From Bacteroidota bacterium (GTDB lineage Bacteria; Bacteroidota; Bacteroidia; UBA4408), in assembly GCA_016721765.1 (NCBI GenBank), contig JADKHO010000002.1, positions 1,063,088-1,127,087 on the forward strand: a DNA stretch of 64,000 nt, in the 5' to 3' direction. The notes beneath the pieces are model-generated. The model made no database searches. It saw only the letters and a list, made by a program, of their open reading frames with translations, and was not told the origin of the DNA. The position numbers and the translations under genes are program-made. Below, piece after piece: positions 43,131 through 53,111 of this stretch; within the stretch, counting starts at the first letter, position 1, and each line of letters starts with the position of its first letter.

Positions 43131-45803
43131 TTAATTTGCTAAATCAATTTTAAAATTTTCCTTTTTTAATAATGTACCGATGTGCCAAATTAGATAAAGC
43201 ATATCATTGTTGATTTTCATATTTTCCTTCCTTTCATCAAAATCATTTACGAAAAAACCGCCAAAAGGATCGATGTACCATTTCTTATTATTTATTAAGA
43301 AATGTTCAAGCGGTTTTCCGGTGGAATAATCCCTCCTTAAAACATTATGTTTAGAGTCAAATTTTTTCTGTATGTATTTAAGATTATAGAATGATATATA
43401 AGTTAAATTGCGATAAAATGAAGATTCAGATGAGTGAAATGATTCCATTGAAACAGAGAGTTGAGATTTTATTTCTTTGTAGAAGTCATCATGATTCAGA
43501 TCAGAATTAATGCTACTATTGGCAAAAAGCCGAGATAAAAAATCTTCAACTTTATTATACGATATTACAATAACTTCCTTATGAGGGGCTGCTTTATTTG
43601 AAAGATTATCCAAGACAGAAAAAGTTTGGTTTTTTAAGCTTTTACACATTTCCTTAAATGCATTCGTTTCTGCAATTATTTCCACAATGCTGAGAATTCT
43701 ATTAAAGTATTTATCCCAATAGGTTCTCAGTTCCGGAATTGGGCACGATAATTCTTCTACTTTAGACTGATCCACTGCTTTAATAATCAAAATCAATCGA
43801 AACAATTCTCGGGTGAAATAATGCTCGTCAAAATACCCGATAGAACTATAAAGGTGTGTACATTGCAACGCATAAGTCCAATGCCAAAAAATATATAAAT
43901 TAGTGTCTTTTAAAAAAGTTAAATAATATTTTTTATAATCAATTTCAAAATACGCAAAGCTTATTGCCTTTAAAAATTCATTTAGAAAATTTATCTCCCC
44001 TGCCGGTAATTGCGATAAAGCATTTGCAAATTCAATATTTAAATTTTTAAAATTAGTACTATTTTCAATGCTGTATTGCAATTGTTGTACATTTAGAATT
44101 TCCTTAATTAGTGTTGCAAAAATTAGGGGAACATTTGTAATATGTTCTATGTTATAGTTTACTGCTAACTTATTTGAGACTGTTTCATTTTCGTTGATTG
44201 TGGTTATAATTGAATTGCCTTTATTATCTCTGAAACATGCACCATAAAATTTAATTATTGAATCAATTGAACTCACTACATTAGTAAGTGAGCTATTGAT
44301 GTCGAGACTAAATTCATTAATATCTTCATAATTGTAATTGTTTAAAATTCGGTCCTCTAAAGCTTCTTGAAAAACATTTACATAAATATTTATTAGTTCC
44401 TTTTGAATAATAACGGTTTTTAGTGGAATGTAAGTTTTAGAATTTAGTTCACTTGCAAAATTCCCTTTCAGTATTGAATTTTCAGTCTCATTAGATAAAT
44501 GTTTCAAATCTTCAATAAACTGTTTTAATAATCTGTATAAGTCAATAAAATAAATAAACAGTATCGGGTCTTCAATACCTAGGTTATAATTGTATATTAT
44601 TTTATTAATTTTTTTTCGCGTATTTCGCGACACATTCAATTTTCGCAGGTATATTGCCACTTCCTTGGGTTCCAATATTTTATATGCTGCCAAATATTTA
44701 GTAATATCACAAGGGCCTTCAATTGCTGATTTACTAACTTTATTTAATTCCTTTATAACGTCATCATCAATTGAAAACAATGGCTTTGTTTTAATTTTTC
44801 TTATATGTGACAAAATACTTCCTTTGTTTTTCCGGAGGATTTTAAATAGCTCTTGATTTGATTCAAGGAGTTTCGGCTTTTTTTCGAAAATCAGATAATC
44901 CGTTTTACCATTTTTAAAATAAGCTTTCGTAAATTTCGTATCAAAATCTAAAGGAGAATTTTTCATTGCCTTAGCAAAAAATGGAAAATGCCCCGGTTTT
45001 ATTTGCCACTCAATAGTTGTATTGAAATGTATTTTTGGATTTAATTTTAGATAATTATCATAATTTACACCTAAATAGGAGAATGTTTCGCTAAATAAAT
45101 GTGCCCCAGTTAACTCTCCTAAAGCCCATTGATTGTATAAACTATTTTTCTTTATTTGTTTATTCAAAACTTGATTTTCAATCTTATCAATTGTCAATAA
45201 ACGAATACGCATCAAACATTTTGCTAATACATTTGGAGTAACATTGACACATATAATTGTAAATTCCCCCCAATTAAAAGAGTTTATTAATAAATATTTG
45301 GATACCCCAGATCTAATTAATTCACCTTCTACTAGTTTCACACATTCTTCAAACAAAATAGATCCATTGCCAATCAGCAGGCCATTGTTTATTTTTAATT
45401 GAATTATTTTAATGAATTCTGCATTAGATTCAAAAATAAAAAAAGGAGATTGAGAATTTGAAGTTGTAATTATGCCGCCAGACAGTATCTGATAAGAAAC
45501 ACTTTTTATGTTTTCATTATTTTTTGTAACAGGTTCAAAAACCCGTTGAGGGAATTTGAAATTATCCACAAAAGAAATAAATGCAATATCAAAATGTGAA
45601 AACAAATGAAATTTACAAGGGGTATATAGTTTTTCGGCTGCTACTATATCTTCAGCTTTTGTATCTGTGTTTAATTTCAAATATTTAATTATATTATCTC
45701 TATAATTATTGTAGAGTAACTTTAAGCTTTCAAAATACTCAGCCTCTTTACCTAAAGGATACTTCGAAAATGCTATATGGATTCCTAAATTAGATAGATT
45801 CAT
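43131..45803 (-). CDS. Large cytoplasmic protein of unknown function (890 aa), partner of the phosphoesterase
   Basis: I do not recognise this protein. It has no signal peptide, no T9SS tail and no clear membrane segment. It is rich in I, L, N and K and mainly helical in its C-terminal two thirds (for example KKINKIIYNYNLGIEDPILF and YIDLYRLLKQFIEDLKHLS). The N-terminal 220 residues contain beta-like pieces (GGIITTSNSQSPFFIFESN; INSFNWGEFTIICVNVTPNV). A segment at about 300-320 (AYFKNGKTDYLIFEKKP) and a C-terminal YIDPFGGFFVNDFDE stand out. It is the first gene of the operon and is followed after 2 bases by the metallophosphoesterase. A scaffold or sensor for the enzyme is inference. Confidence 0.75.
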   Translation of the reverse strand: MNLSNLGIHIAFSKYPLGKEAEYFESLKLLYNNYRDNIIKYLKLNTDTKAEDIVAAEKLYTPCKFHLFSHFDIAFISFVDNFKFPQRVFEPVTKNNENIKSVSYQILSGGIITTSNSQSPFFIFESNAEFIKIIQLKINNGLLIGNGSILFEECVKLVEGELIRSGVSKYLLINSFNWGEFTIICVNVTPNVLAKCLMRIRLLTIDKIENQVLNKQIKKNSLYNQWALGELTGAHLFSETFSYLGVNYDNYLKLNPKIHFNTTIEWQIKPGHFPFFAKAMKNSPLDFDTKFTKAYFKNGKTDYLIFEKKPKLLESNQELFKILRKNKGSILSHIRKIKTKPLFSIDDDVIKELNKVSKSAIEGPCDITKYLAAYKILEPKEVAIYLRKLNVSRNTRKKINKIIYNYNLGIEDPILFIYFIDLYRLLKQFIEDLKHLSNETENSILKGNFASELNSKTYIPLKTVIIQKELINIYVNVFQEALEDRILNNYNYEDINEFSLDINSSLTNVVSSIDSIIKFYGACFRDNKGNSIITTINENETVSNKLAVNYNIEHITNVPLIFATLIKEILNVQQLQYSIENSTNFKNLNIEFANALSQLPAGEINFLNEFLKAISFAYFEIDYKKYYLTFLKDTNLYIFWHWTYALQCTHLYSSIGYFDEHYFTRELFRLILIIKAVDQSKVEELSCPIPELRTYWDKYFNRILSIVEIIAETNAFKEMCKSLKNQTFSVLDNLSNKAAPHKEVIVISYNKVEDFLSRLFANSSINSDLNHDDFYKEIKSQLSVSMESFHSSESSFYRNLTYISFYNLKYIQKKFDSKHNVLRRDYSTGKPLEHFLINNKKWYIDPFGGFFVNDFDERKENMKINNDMLYLIWHIGTLLKKENFKIDLAN

Positions 45804-45960
45804 AATTGATAAATATTTTGTCCTTTTTAAACTCCATTTACATTTATTTTTTGTAAAAAACAGCTAACACTTTCTTCAATTAAATAACGAGCATTTAATC
45901 TCTTGATATGATATTTCATAATAAAACCGTGATTATTTTCAAATAACTTTTTTATAAAAC

Positions 45961-47682
45961 CTATTCTTTCATCACTTTCAAACAAGTTATTTTACTATCT
46001 GTTTTTATCCTTACAAAATATAAGCCCATTGCTCCTTCCAATTGCATTTCAAGCGATGAAATGTTGAAATACTTTGTAGTGCTAAGTTCTTGCCCGAGTG
46101 AATTTAATATGCTTACTTCTGCATATTTTGTTTGCTCTTTTAAATTTATTGTTAACCTGCCAGATGTTGGGTTGGGATAAATGAGGTAATTGGGACCTAA
46201 ATTTTTATTGTCGTCAATTCCAACTCCGCCAATAGTATATTTTGCAACAAATGCATCTTGCATTCCAACCGCAATAAGGTTGTTTGCGAAGGGAGGGTTA
46301 AAGTCAAGAGTATCCGCTAAACCACCAGTTACATAGAGGGATGTTTCGAATTTATCGAACATGGTTGCAGCAACGAAATTATACACCTGACTTTTTCCCA
46401 TCACTTTTATGGATAAGAAAATACCACCCGAATCCAATTTTAAAATAAATATTTGGGGATAGCCAAAGTCTGCAGTATAATTAATCGTGCCAATCCCAGA
46501 ATCAAAATCAGTCGTTCCTTCAAATCCACCGGTAGCATAAAGGTTTCCCGAAACATCAGTTAACAATGATTTCCAAAAAACTTCACCATGATCCGTTACA
46601 TACTGAAGGTTTCTTATATAGTTTCCTGCAGAATCCAATTTTAACAAAAATCCATTAGCATTACCAAGCGTTTGTGTAAAATTATTAGCAGCTGCACCTG
46701 GATTAAAGTCAACTGAACCTGAAAAACTGCCTGAAAGCAAAAAATTTCCAAATCTATCTATGGTCGATTTTGAGAAACTAAATTTGTACTTCCTGTCGCC
46801 GCAATTTTGCCTGCCCAAATAAAATTCCCGGCTGTATCTAATTTTTCTATAAAATTATTCACTGTGCCAGTTGCAGTTAAATTAAAAACCCCGGCACCCG
46901 GATCAAAATCTATTTGATTTTCAAAAGCACCGGTGAGCCAGATGCGGTTACTTTTATCTATAACTATTGTTGTAGTGTAATCCCATCCGGTACTTCCAAA
47001 TCGGTGAGCCCATTTAAAAATACCATTAGAGTTTAATTTTAAAACGTAAATATCATTATTGCCCGAGGAAACCAAATTATAAATTCCGGTATCCGGATCA
47101 AAATCAATTGTATTTGTAAAACCACCGGAAAGGAAAACATTATTGCTCTTATCAAGCGCCATTATCATCATAAAATTATCATCAGAATTACCGAAATTTT
47201 TAGCCCAGATAAAAGCGCCATTTGAATCCCATTTGCAAACAAAAAAATCAGAATTCCCATTAGATGTCAGGTGATAGCTACTTGTATCCGATCAAAATCA
47301 GCTGTTCCCTTAAAAATCCGCTAATTAGAAGATTTCCGGCTGTATCCAATATAAAAGCCCTTATTCCAACAATACCTGTTCCTTCAATTTTCTTAGCCCA
47401 AATGAAATTACCCAAAGGATCGAGTTTGGTAACAAACAAATCGCTCAAACCAAATGGCGCAATCATATTGTAAATCCCCGCACCTGGATCAAAATCAACA
47501 GTGCTTGTGAAATTTCCGGCAATTAAAATATTACCAGATTGATCCATTGCTAGAGCATTACCGGCCTCATTAGTTGCCCCACCAAAACTTTTAGCCCATT
47601 GAAAGGTTTGTGCAAATGTGTTAGTGCAAACACCTACTGTAAAAATTATTATTGTTACTAATTTTTTAAGGTTTGTTTTCAT
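45961..47682 (-). pseudogene. DFDPG-propeller T9SS gene broken by three single-base losses
   Basis: Three consecutive reading frames together give one protein of about 570 residues: 47278-47682 (signal peptide MKTNLKKLVTIIIF and first blades), 46758-47171 (middle blades) and 45961-46818 (last blades and a T9SS type A tail, LIYPNPTSGRLTINLKE). DFDPG motifs are STVDFDPGAGIYN, NTIDFDPDTGIYN and NQIDFDPGAGVFN. Adding one T near 47312-47316, one G at about 47290 and one T near 46768 (plus-strand view) restores a continuous frame, including the missing ADFDPDTSSYHL blade. All three are homopolymer-type losses. It is a paralogue of 27505-29304. The piece beginning at 46818 would need a TTG start, which argues against independent genes. 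Confidence 0.8.
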
Positions 47683-47778
47683 AATTGGATAAGGATTTTG
47701 TTAGTTAATTAATTTAATTGTAAAAAATGGGATGAATAAGCACTAAAGCAATTTAACTTAATTGCAAATATGTTTTTT

Positions 47779-47920
47779 CTTAAATCAATAATTAGTCTTA
47801 TTGTTGCGACATAATTTGTGTTACTCAATTTCAAAAAATAAATTCCCATTGCAACATTTCAAACATCAATAGTAAGTTGCTGCTTAACCGAAAAACGAAC
47901 ATACTTTTGAGCATACAATT
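47779..47920 (-). pseudogene. Second decayed T9SS sorting-domain tail
   Basis: On the minus strand the bases read YAQKYVRFSVKQQLTIDV, a TGA stop, then NVAMGIYFLKLSNTNYVATI. This is the end of a T9SS type A sorting domain (IDVSNVAMGIYFLKLSN) with one in-frame stop and no protein upstream. It lies between the two broken T9SS genes and probably remains from a third paralogue. Confidence 0.55.
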
Positions 47921-47944
47921 TTTGACTATGCATATTGTCTATTA

Positions 47945-50689
47945 TTATTCAATTATGACTTTTTGCATCACAACCCCTTCATTATACACCAACTGCAAAA
48001 TATAAATTCCTTCGGTATAACTGCTTAGATTAAGCAGTATCCTATCTGTATTTTTTAAATTTAAAATTTCCTTTGTATACACTTCTTTGCCATTTATATT
48101 TAACATTTTTAAGCGTACATTGCCTTTAATTGTTCCATCAATTTTAATGGTTAATTGTTGGCTTGCAGGGTTGGGGTATGCTATTATTTTTATTTCTTTG
48201 GTTTCTATTTCTTTCACTTTGTTGAACAAATCAATCGTAACAAAATAATCTTCCAATTCCCCGAAGGTTGAAAATGTACACGCGGCCCAAGAGAAATTAT
48301 TGCCCGGAAGTGAATGACTTCTAATACGTAAACCTGTTATACCGAGGAGTGCATTTGAAGGGACCAAAAATGTAGTGGTATCCGGAACATACGCTATCGT
48401 TTGGTTAGGAAAATGAATGTACTCTCCAGTAGTAAAAGTGCCTGAATGATCATAATCAATCCATGCAGAGACATTTGTGTTGGATTTAGAACAGGTAACT
48501 AAAAGCTTGTAGCTTGATAATTGGCTAACAACACCTGTTGTATTTAGCGATGCTTCAAATATACTTTGGTTGCTTCCACTTTGCAGATTACATAATGTAT
48601 CTGAATTATTGAGTGCAGTTCCAACTAGTTCAGTTTTAAGAATAAAATCAGAAGCAGCACAGGAACTGCCTCCAAGGTTATTGTAACAATAACACAGGTA
48701 ACTTTTTTATAGTATACTTTTAAAATGTTGGAGTAGGCATCAATTCCACTACAATTCAAAACACATCTGTAATAAATTGTGTCGGCTAAATGCGTTGGAG
48801 TAATATTTGGATTAGTGTTATTCGCTGTCGGCAGCCAGTTTATTGCATCCAAAGAATATTGCCAATTGTAGGTTTGCCCTAAACCAGTTGAACTGCCTAA
48901 GAGTGAAATAATGGCATTATCGCTTGCACAAAGATTGTTTTTGTTTATTGTTACAAAACCAGCGGTTGGTGGGCTAACACAGGGCAATTGAGACCCTATG
49001 GTAAAAATAAAATCGCATCCAAACCAAGCTGATTTTGAGGTACATGAACCGGAAGCTGTAATAACTTCGGTTCTAGACTCACTGGTCATAAACCTAAACT
49101 CTGTAAATCCATTAAAAGCCAAGCTTGGAATGGTAAATGAAATATTATGCGAAACAAAAGGCATCAAGCTATCCGTTAGCAAGATGAATTCTGCTGATGA
49201 CAAGAGACCATCGTGATTATAATCTGCCCAGATACTTGGATAATATGCCTTAATACCTGGCGTAAAATTTAAAACGTAACTCAATCCTTGAATTAAATTA
49301 GCAGTATTGGAATCAATAGGATCAAAACAAGTACTGTTATTAGATACTGAGCCACTGAACTGACAATCATAATATTTTGAATTAGTGGAATTAAAATTAA
49401 AACTAGTTCCAATAATCTTTATATCGTTAAAGGGGAGAAGTATTACCTGCAAATTTACAGGTGGCAGTCGACCCTTTGCATAAACTGCATAAATAAGCTT
49501 GCTTTTGAGTTACCTTTACAAATTCAGATGTATCAGAACTTCCGGACGAACAACTTACAATACAGCGATAATATTTTGTTGCGCTTTGATTCACAACCAT
49601 AAATCGATTAATTTTTCCACTAATCGGCGACCATAGAAGGGTGTCATTTGAGGATTCCCATTTATAACTTATTCCTGCACCATAATCATTTCCAACAAGT
49701 GAAATGGTATCGTTATCAGAAGGACATACATATTTTAAATTGGAAATAGCAACTCCTGCATTGGGTGTACCAGCACAAACTGACCCGGGGCTTAAGGTAA
49801 AACGCAATCCATTTGAAGGTTTAACAGTTGGAGAAAGATTGCATTTCGCAGGTGTTCCTAAAAAAACCTGAGTTGAATCCCAGCTTGAATCAGCTTGGCA
49901 CATTAAGCCATTAAATTGTCCCAACCCTTTTATTCCAACTTCAATTCCAAGTGAATCTGATATGCCATAATGATTAGTCATTGGTCCATAGTGAAATTGA
50001 ATGGAATTGGTTCCTTCATTTAGTGTAAGCTGAAAATTTACTTTATAAAATTCGCCTGCATTCCAAGAGTGGAATAAATTAAATTTTTCCCATTGAATAA
50101 TGAGTTTACGGGAAGGCGAAGTTCCCGATAACAAATACCTTAATCTTCCGACTCCTGATGCCTGCGGCACTAATTCCCAAGTAGATAGATCGATTCGAAA
50201 AATGGAGATAATATTTGTTGCACAACTTATCGCAGACAGTGCCATGGTAGAATACATATAATTTATACTTGTAAAACCACCACAGGTACTAATAGATTGT
50301 CCGCTATTCCCCAATTTTATCCAACCATCACTACCAATAATAAATCTGTCGAACGTATTCCCATCAAAAACAAAATTAAATCCGATAGGAAAACCAGGTA
50401 AAGGGGCGGAATTTGAAGACCCATTAAGGTTCGCCAAATTGCCAAAAAAATAGCTACTATATGGACCTACTGGTGATGAGGATTGAGTAGGTCCCAACGC
50501 TGTGCCCCCAGTAATGGTTATGTATGTTGCTGTATCCTTAGTGAAAACATAACTGCCCAATTGTGCATTGGAAAAATTTGCTTGAAAAACGCCAATTAAC
50601 AAAAATAAGAGAAAGCGCGGGCGGATTTTTTTCAAGGTCAATATTTTTTTATGTAAAGAAATAAATTTAGTAAAAGGCATTACTATCAA
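47945..50689 (-). pseudogene. GEVED-type T9SS gene broken by two frameshifts
   Basis: Three reading frames make one protein of about 910 residues: 49427-50689 (signal peptide ending ANFSNAQ and a jelly-roll start like that of 29416-32775), 48625-49452 (GEVED-like middle, FTIPSLAFNGFTEFRFMTSE) and 47945-48367 (GELEDYFVTIDL and the T9SS tail IIAYPNPASQQLTIKI). Removing one G at 49432-49435 and adding one T at 48703-48708 (plus-strand view) restores the frame. The segment between the last two pieces then reads CYCYNNLGGSSC and AWIDYDHSGTFTTGE, which no intact frame now carries. Both changes are in short homopolymers. The first start is uncertain (ATG 50689 or 50680). Confidence 0.8.
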
Positions 50690-50802
50690 AATTAAAAATA
50701 ATTTCAGATTAAACTACTTCTATTCATTTTTAGTATCGTCTATAAAAATGATGAAGGTTAAAATTTAATTTCGGCAATTTAAAGTGAATTACTTAATAAT
50801 TT

Positions 50803-50822
50803 ACCCCGTATTTTTACGGGGT
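50803..50822. repeat. 20-bp palindrome, copy 2
   Basis: ACCCCGTATTTTTACGGGGT is the exact reverse complement of the palindrome at 33168-33187. It lies 50 bases before the REP-associated transposase remnant on the plus strand. Confidence 0.75.
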
Positions 50823-50872
50823 ATGCAGATAAACTAGACCAATCTTGTACATTCCAACTACCATTTGCAAAG

Positions 50873-51138
50873 TTGGAAGATATTATGCGTGACATGAAAA
50901 AAATCACCTCCTTTAAACTACTGGGAGCCATTCTTGAAAATCCTAAAGAAAGCCGGAGAGAATGGTTGTTAAAATGTTTGAAGAAAATGGAAGAAGAAAT
51001 TCTAATAATACCAAGAACCAGTTTTGGCAACAAGATAATAATCCTGTAGAACTATCAACCAATGAAAGGATGGAACAGCGACTTAATTATTTACACAATA
51101 ATCCTGTAACTAAAAGACCAGTAAAGGCTACTACGTGA
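50873..51138 (+). pseudogene. Remnant of a REP-associated tyrosine (Y1/IS200-like) transposase
   Basis: One frame reads LEDIMRDMKKITSFKLLGAI and ENPKESRREWLLK. After a frameshift near 50976 another reads FWQQDNNPVELSTNERMEQ then LNYLHNNPV to TGA 51136-51138. These are the C-terminal signatures of REP-associated Y1 transposases (RAYTs): M.DFKKFTS, NPKESR.EW, FWQ.D.HP.E and LDYIHNNPV. The catalytic N-terminal half is missing, so it is inactive. These enzymes are associated with palindromic repeats, which fits the palindrome 50 bases upstream. Confidence 0.8.
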
Positions 51139-51156
51139 TAAAAATAAAGATGATAA

Positions 51157-51783
51157 TTAAGGTTTTTTTGAAACGGTTTTTAATGTTTTTGTTTTCATTA
51201 GGCTGTCTTGTTGCGATTGTTGCTTTTGAAAAGAAACATAGTTCTGAATTGAATTTAAAATCATTTTTTGGGTTGAATCTAATCGCTGCAAGCCCGATTT
51301 TAATATCTCATCTTGTACATGGTCTTCTTGTGATTTTTTAGCTACATCGTAACCGAATGCCACATACAACAAATTAACAAGCACAAAGAACATCATTAGT
51401 AAGGAAAACCCAACCTGAATTTTGTTTGTTTTTACGGTATTTATATTAGCATCAATGCCAGTTTGTTCCAATGTTGCGGTTCTTTCCTCATCCCGCAGCT
51501 GTCTGTTCCTATAATTAGCCCACCCTCCTATTCTTTTAACAACTGAATATTTATTTGTAAACTCATACTTATTGTTTGAGAAAGTATAAAGCCCCTGCCT
51601 AACAAATAACTTCAAAAGCCAATCAACAAAATTTTCATCTTCCAAAATATATCTTCTGAACGCATCATTTTCATCATTTGGGAAAATCTCTTTTGTAATA
51701 CCGTAAAGAAACATTTCTGTTAGCTCATCTTCATTCATTTTTTGAAGACGGTCTTCCATTGCCTGATTGTAATCCTTTCTCAT
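51157..51783 (-). CDS. Membrane protein of unknown function with one central transmembrane segment
   Basis: The 208-residue protein has a soluble N-terminal part (about 1-120: NEDELTEMFLYGITKEIFPN, FVDWLLKLFVRQGLYTFSNN). One transmembrane helix lies at about residues 126-146 (VGFSLLMMFFVLVNLLYVAF), and a charged glutamine-rich C-terminal coil ends in basic residues. The N-terminal part resembles a winged-helix-like or small alpha/beta fold, but no family is recognised. Its 3' end lies 18 bases from the transposase remnant. Confidence 0.6.
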   Translation of the reverse strand: MRKDYNQAMEDRLQKMNEDELTEMFLYGITKEIFPNDENDAFRRYILEDENFVDWLLKLFVRQGLYTFSNNKYEFTNKYSVVKRIGGWANYRNRQLRDEERTATLEQTGIDANINTVKTNKIQVGFSLLMMFFVLVNLLYVAFGYDVAKKSQEDHVQDEILKSGLQRLDSTQKMILNSIQNYVSFQKQQSQQDSLMKTKTLKTVSKKP

Positions 51784-51851
51784 TATGAAGCACGTATTTC
51801 AGCAAATATATCAAAGTTTAATTTTCAACACGTCACTACCAGAAGTCGAAA

Positions 51852-52328
51852 TTAATACGAAACAAAATCCCATCTATACAGGTCATCTGCTTTAATATCA
51901 AGGACAAATTCATCCCAGTAAAGTTCATCATGGTCTACTGCTACTTTTTTAAACTCTTCTATGTTCTGTAAAGGTTCAAATTTTTCATACTTAGGACTGA
52001 ATACAAATCTCTCGAAGTCTAAATTCCGTTCTACATCGTTATCAAAGGTTATTCTTAGCTTGTAACCGTATAAATAACTCACTTTGACAACTCGGTGTTT
52101 AGGAAGCTTTTCAGTCCATCCAAAACCGATACAATTATTTATAAAAGCCTCTCTTCTAAGTATTCTTCCCATTCTATCCATATACTTTATATGCTCCTCT
52201 TTTTCCTTAATAAATTCAGCAGTTATCTTGGCACTTGGAGGATTCCATTTATCCCAATATGAGTTCATTAATTCGATACTTTCTGGACATCTTGTCGAAA
52301 CTGTATAATGTGTTTTTGATTGTTTCAT
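51852..52328 (-). CDS. DUF2442-domain protein
   Basis: Residues about 80-155 carry the DUF2442 pattern: VVKVSYLYGYKLRITFDND, VERNLDFERFVFSPKYEKFE, VAVDHDELYWDEFVLDIKAD. DUF2442 proteins are small, often encoded with DUF4160 partners in modules suspected to act as toxin-antitoxin pairs. No DUF4160 partner is visible here. The first 75 residues (YWDKWNPPSAKITAEFIKEK) form a helical extension of unknown role. It may pair with the membrane protein downstream (68-base gap) or stand alone. Confidence 0.7.
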   Translation of the reverse strand: MKQSKTHYTVSTRCPESIELMNSYWDKWNPPSAKITAEFIKEKEEHIKYMDRMGRILRREAFINNCIGFGWTEKLPKHRVVKVSYLYGYKLRITFDNDVERNLDFERFVFSPKYEKFEPLQNIEEFKKVAVDHDELYWDEFVLDIKADDLYRWDFVSY

Positions 52329-52382
52329 TTGAGAAATAGTTAACTACTTTAGTGCTTGATTATTCTGTCAAATATTAGATAA

Positions 52383-52580
52383 GTGGATAAAGTAAAAATA
52401 ACCTTCTTTGGTGTTGGATGCAAAATTGCAATCGGAAAGTTTTCCACCGAGCAATGGGTGAAATTTCATAAGGCGGCAAAATCTTTGCTGCTCCTTTATC
52501 CGAAGCAATTTTCGATAGTGCATATTTTATTGAATTGGCTGACTGAAAATATAAGCGGTGGTTTGATGACGGAAGGTCCA
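52383..52580 (+). pseudogene. Truncated, broken duplicate of the gene at 56444-57025
   Basis: It begins at GTG with DKVKITFFGVGCKIAIGKFS, nearly identical to the first 20 residues of 56444-57025 (also a GTG start). After the A-run at 52478-52481 a one-base loss shifts the frame. In the corrected frame it continues KAAKIFAAPLSEAIFDSAYF and ELAD, a TGA at 52544, then KYKRWFDDG, parallel to the intact copy's VPLSEAVFDSTFF and QWFDLG. Similarity ends near 52580. The two copies are in opposite orientation around 4 kb of mobile-element genes. Confidence 0.75.
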
Positions 52581-52689
52581 TCTCCCATTTTTTGCTCCAA
52601 CCTGTTTTATTGCAATTTATTCTTATGAAAGTGCCATATTATCCGGGTATTTTATATAAAATTAAAACCGCTGAAAATCGCTTTTAATC

Positions 52690-53111
52690 AATTAAAAACA
52701 ATTAGCTCCGCTTAAAAAAGCTTAATTCCTATTTTTCATATTCCTAAAGAGCAGCAATTAATTGGATTTTTTTTTATAAAATAAGTAATATGAATTTCCA
52801 TATTACTTAATACTACCGGCATATAGTGTTATCAGTATTTCCCATATAATTTTTACGTACTGGATTTAAACCTGAAATTAAATATGCTATTTAGTTTATG
52901 CTTTGCATAAATTTAATTAACGATTTATATTGTTTTATTTTAGTTGATATCCCTTTAAAAAATTATCCATCCAGGATTATTTATCCTTAAATTTAAACCT
53001 GCACCTGAAACAATTCCTAAACTAATTGATTGGGTTCGTTCATAATTGTATTAAAAAAAAGAACACATCGGATTTCCATTAAAATTATACATTTACAGGC
53101 AACCGAATCAA
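52690..53111. other. AT-rich intergenic region
   Basis: About 420 bases between the broken duplicate and the HNH gene are very AT-rich, with repeated short TTTA/AATTAAT runs. I see no gene, RNA or terminator in it. Confidence 0.5.
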
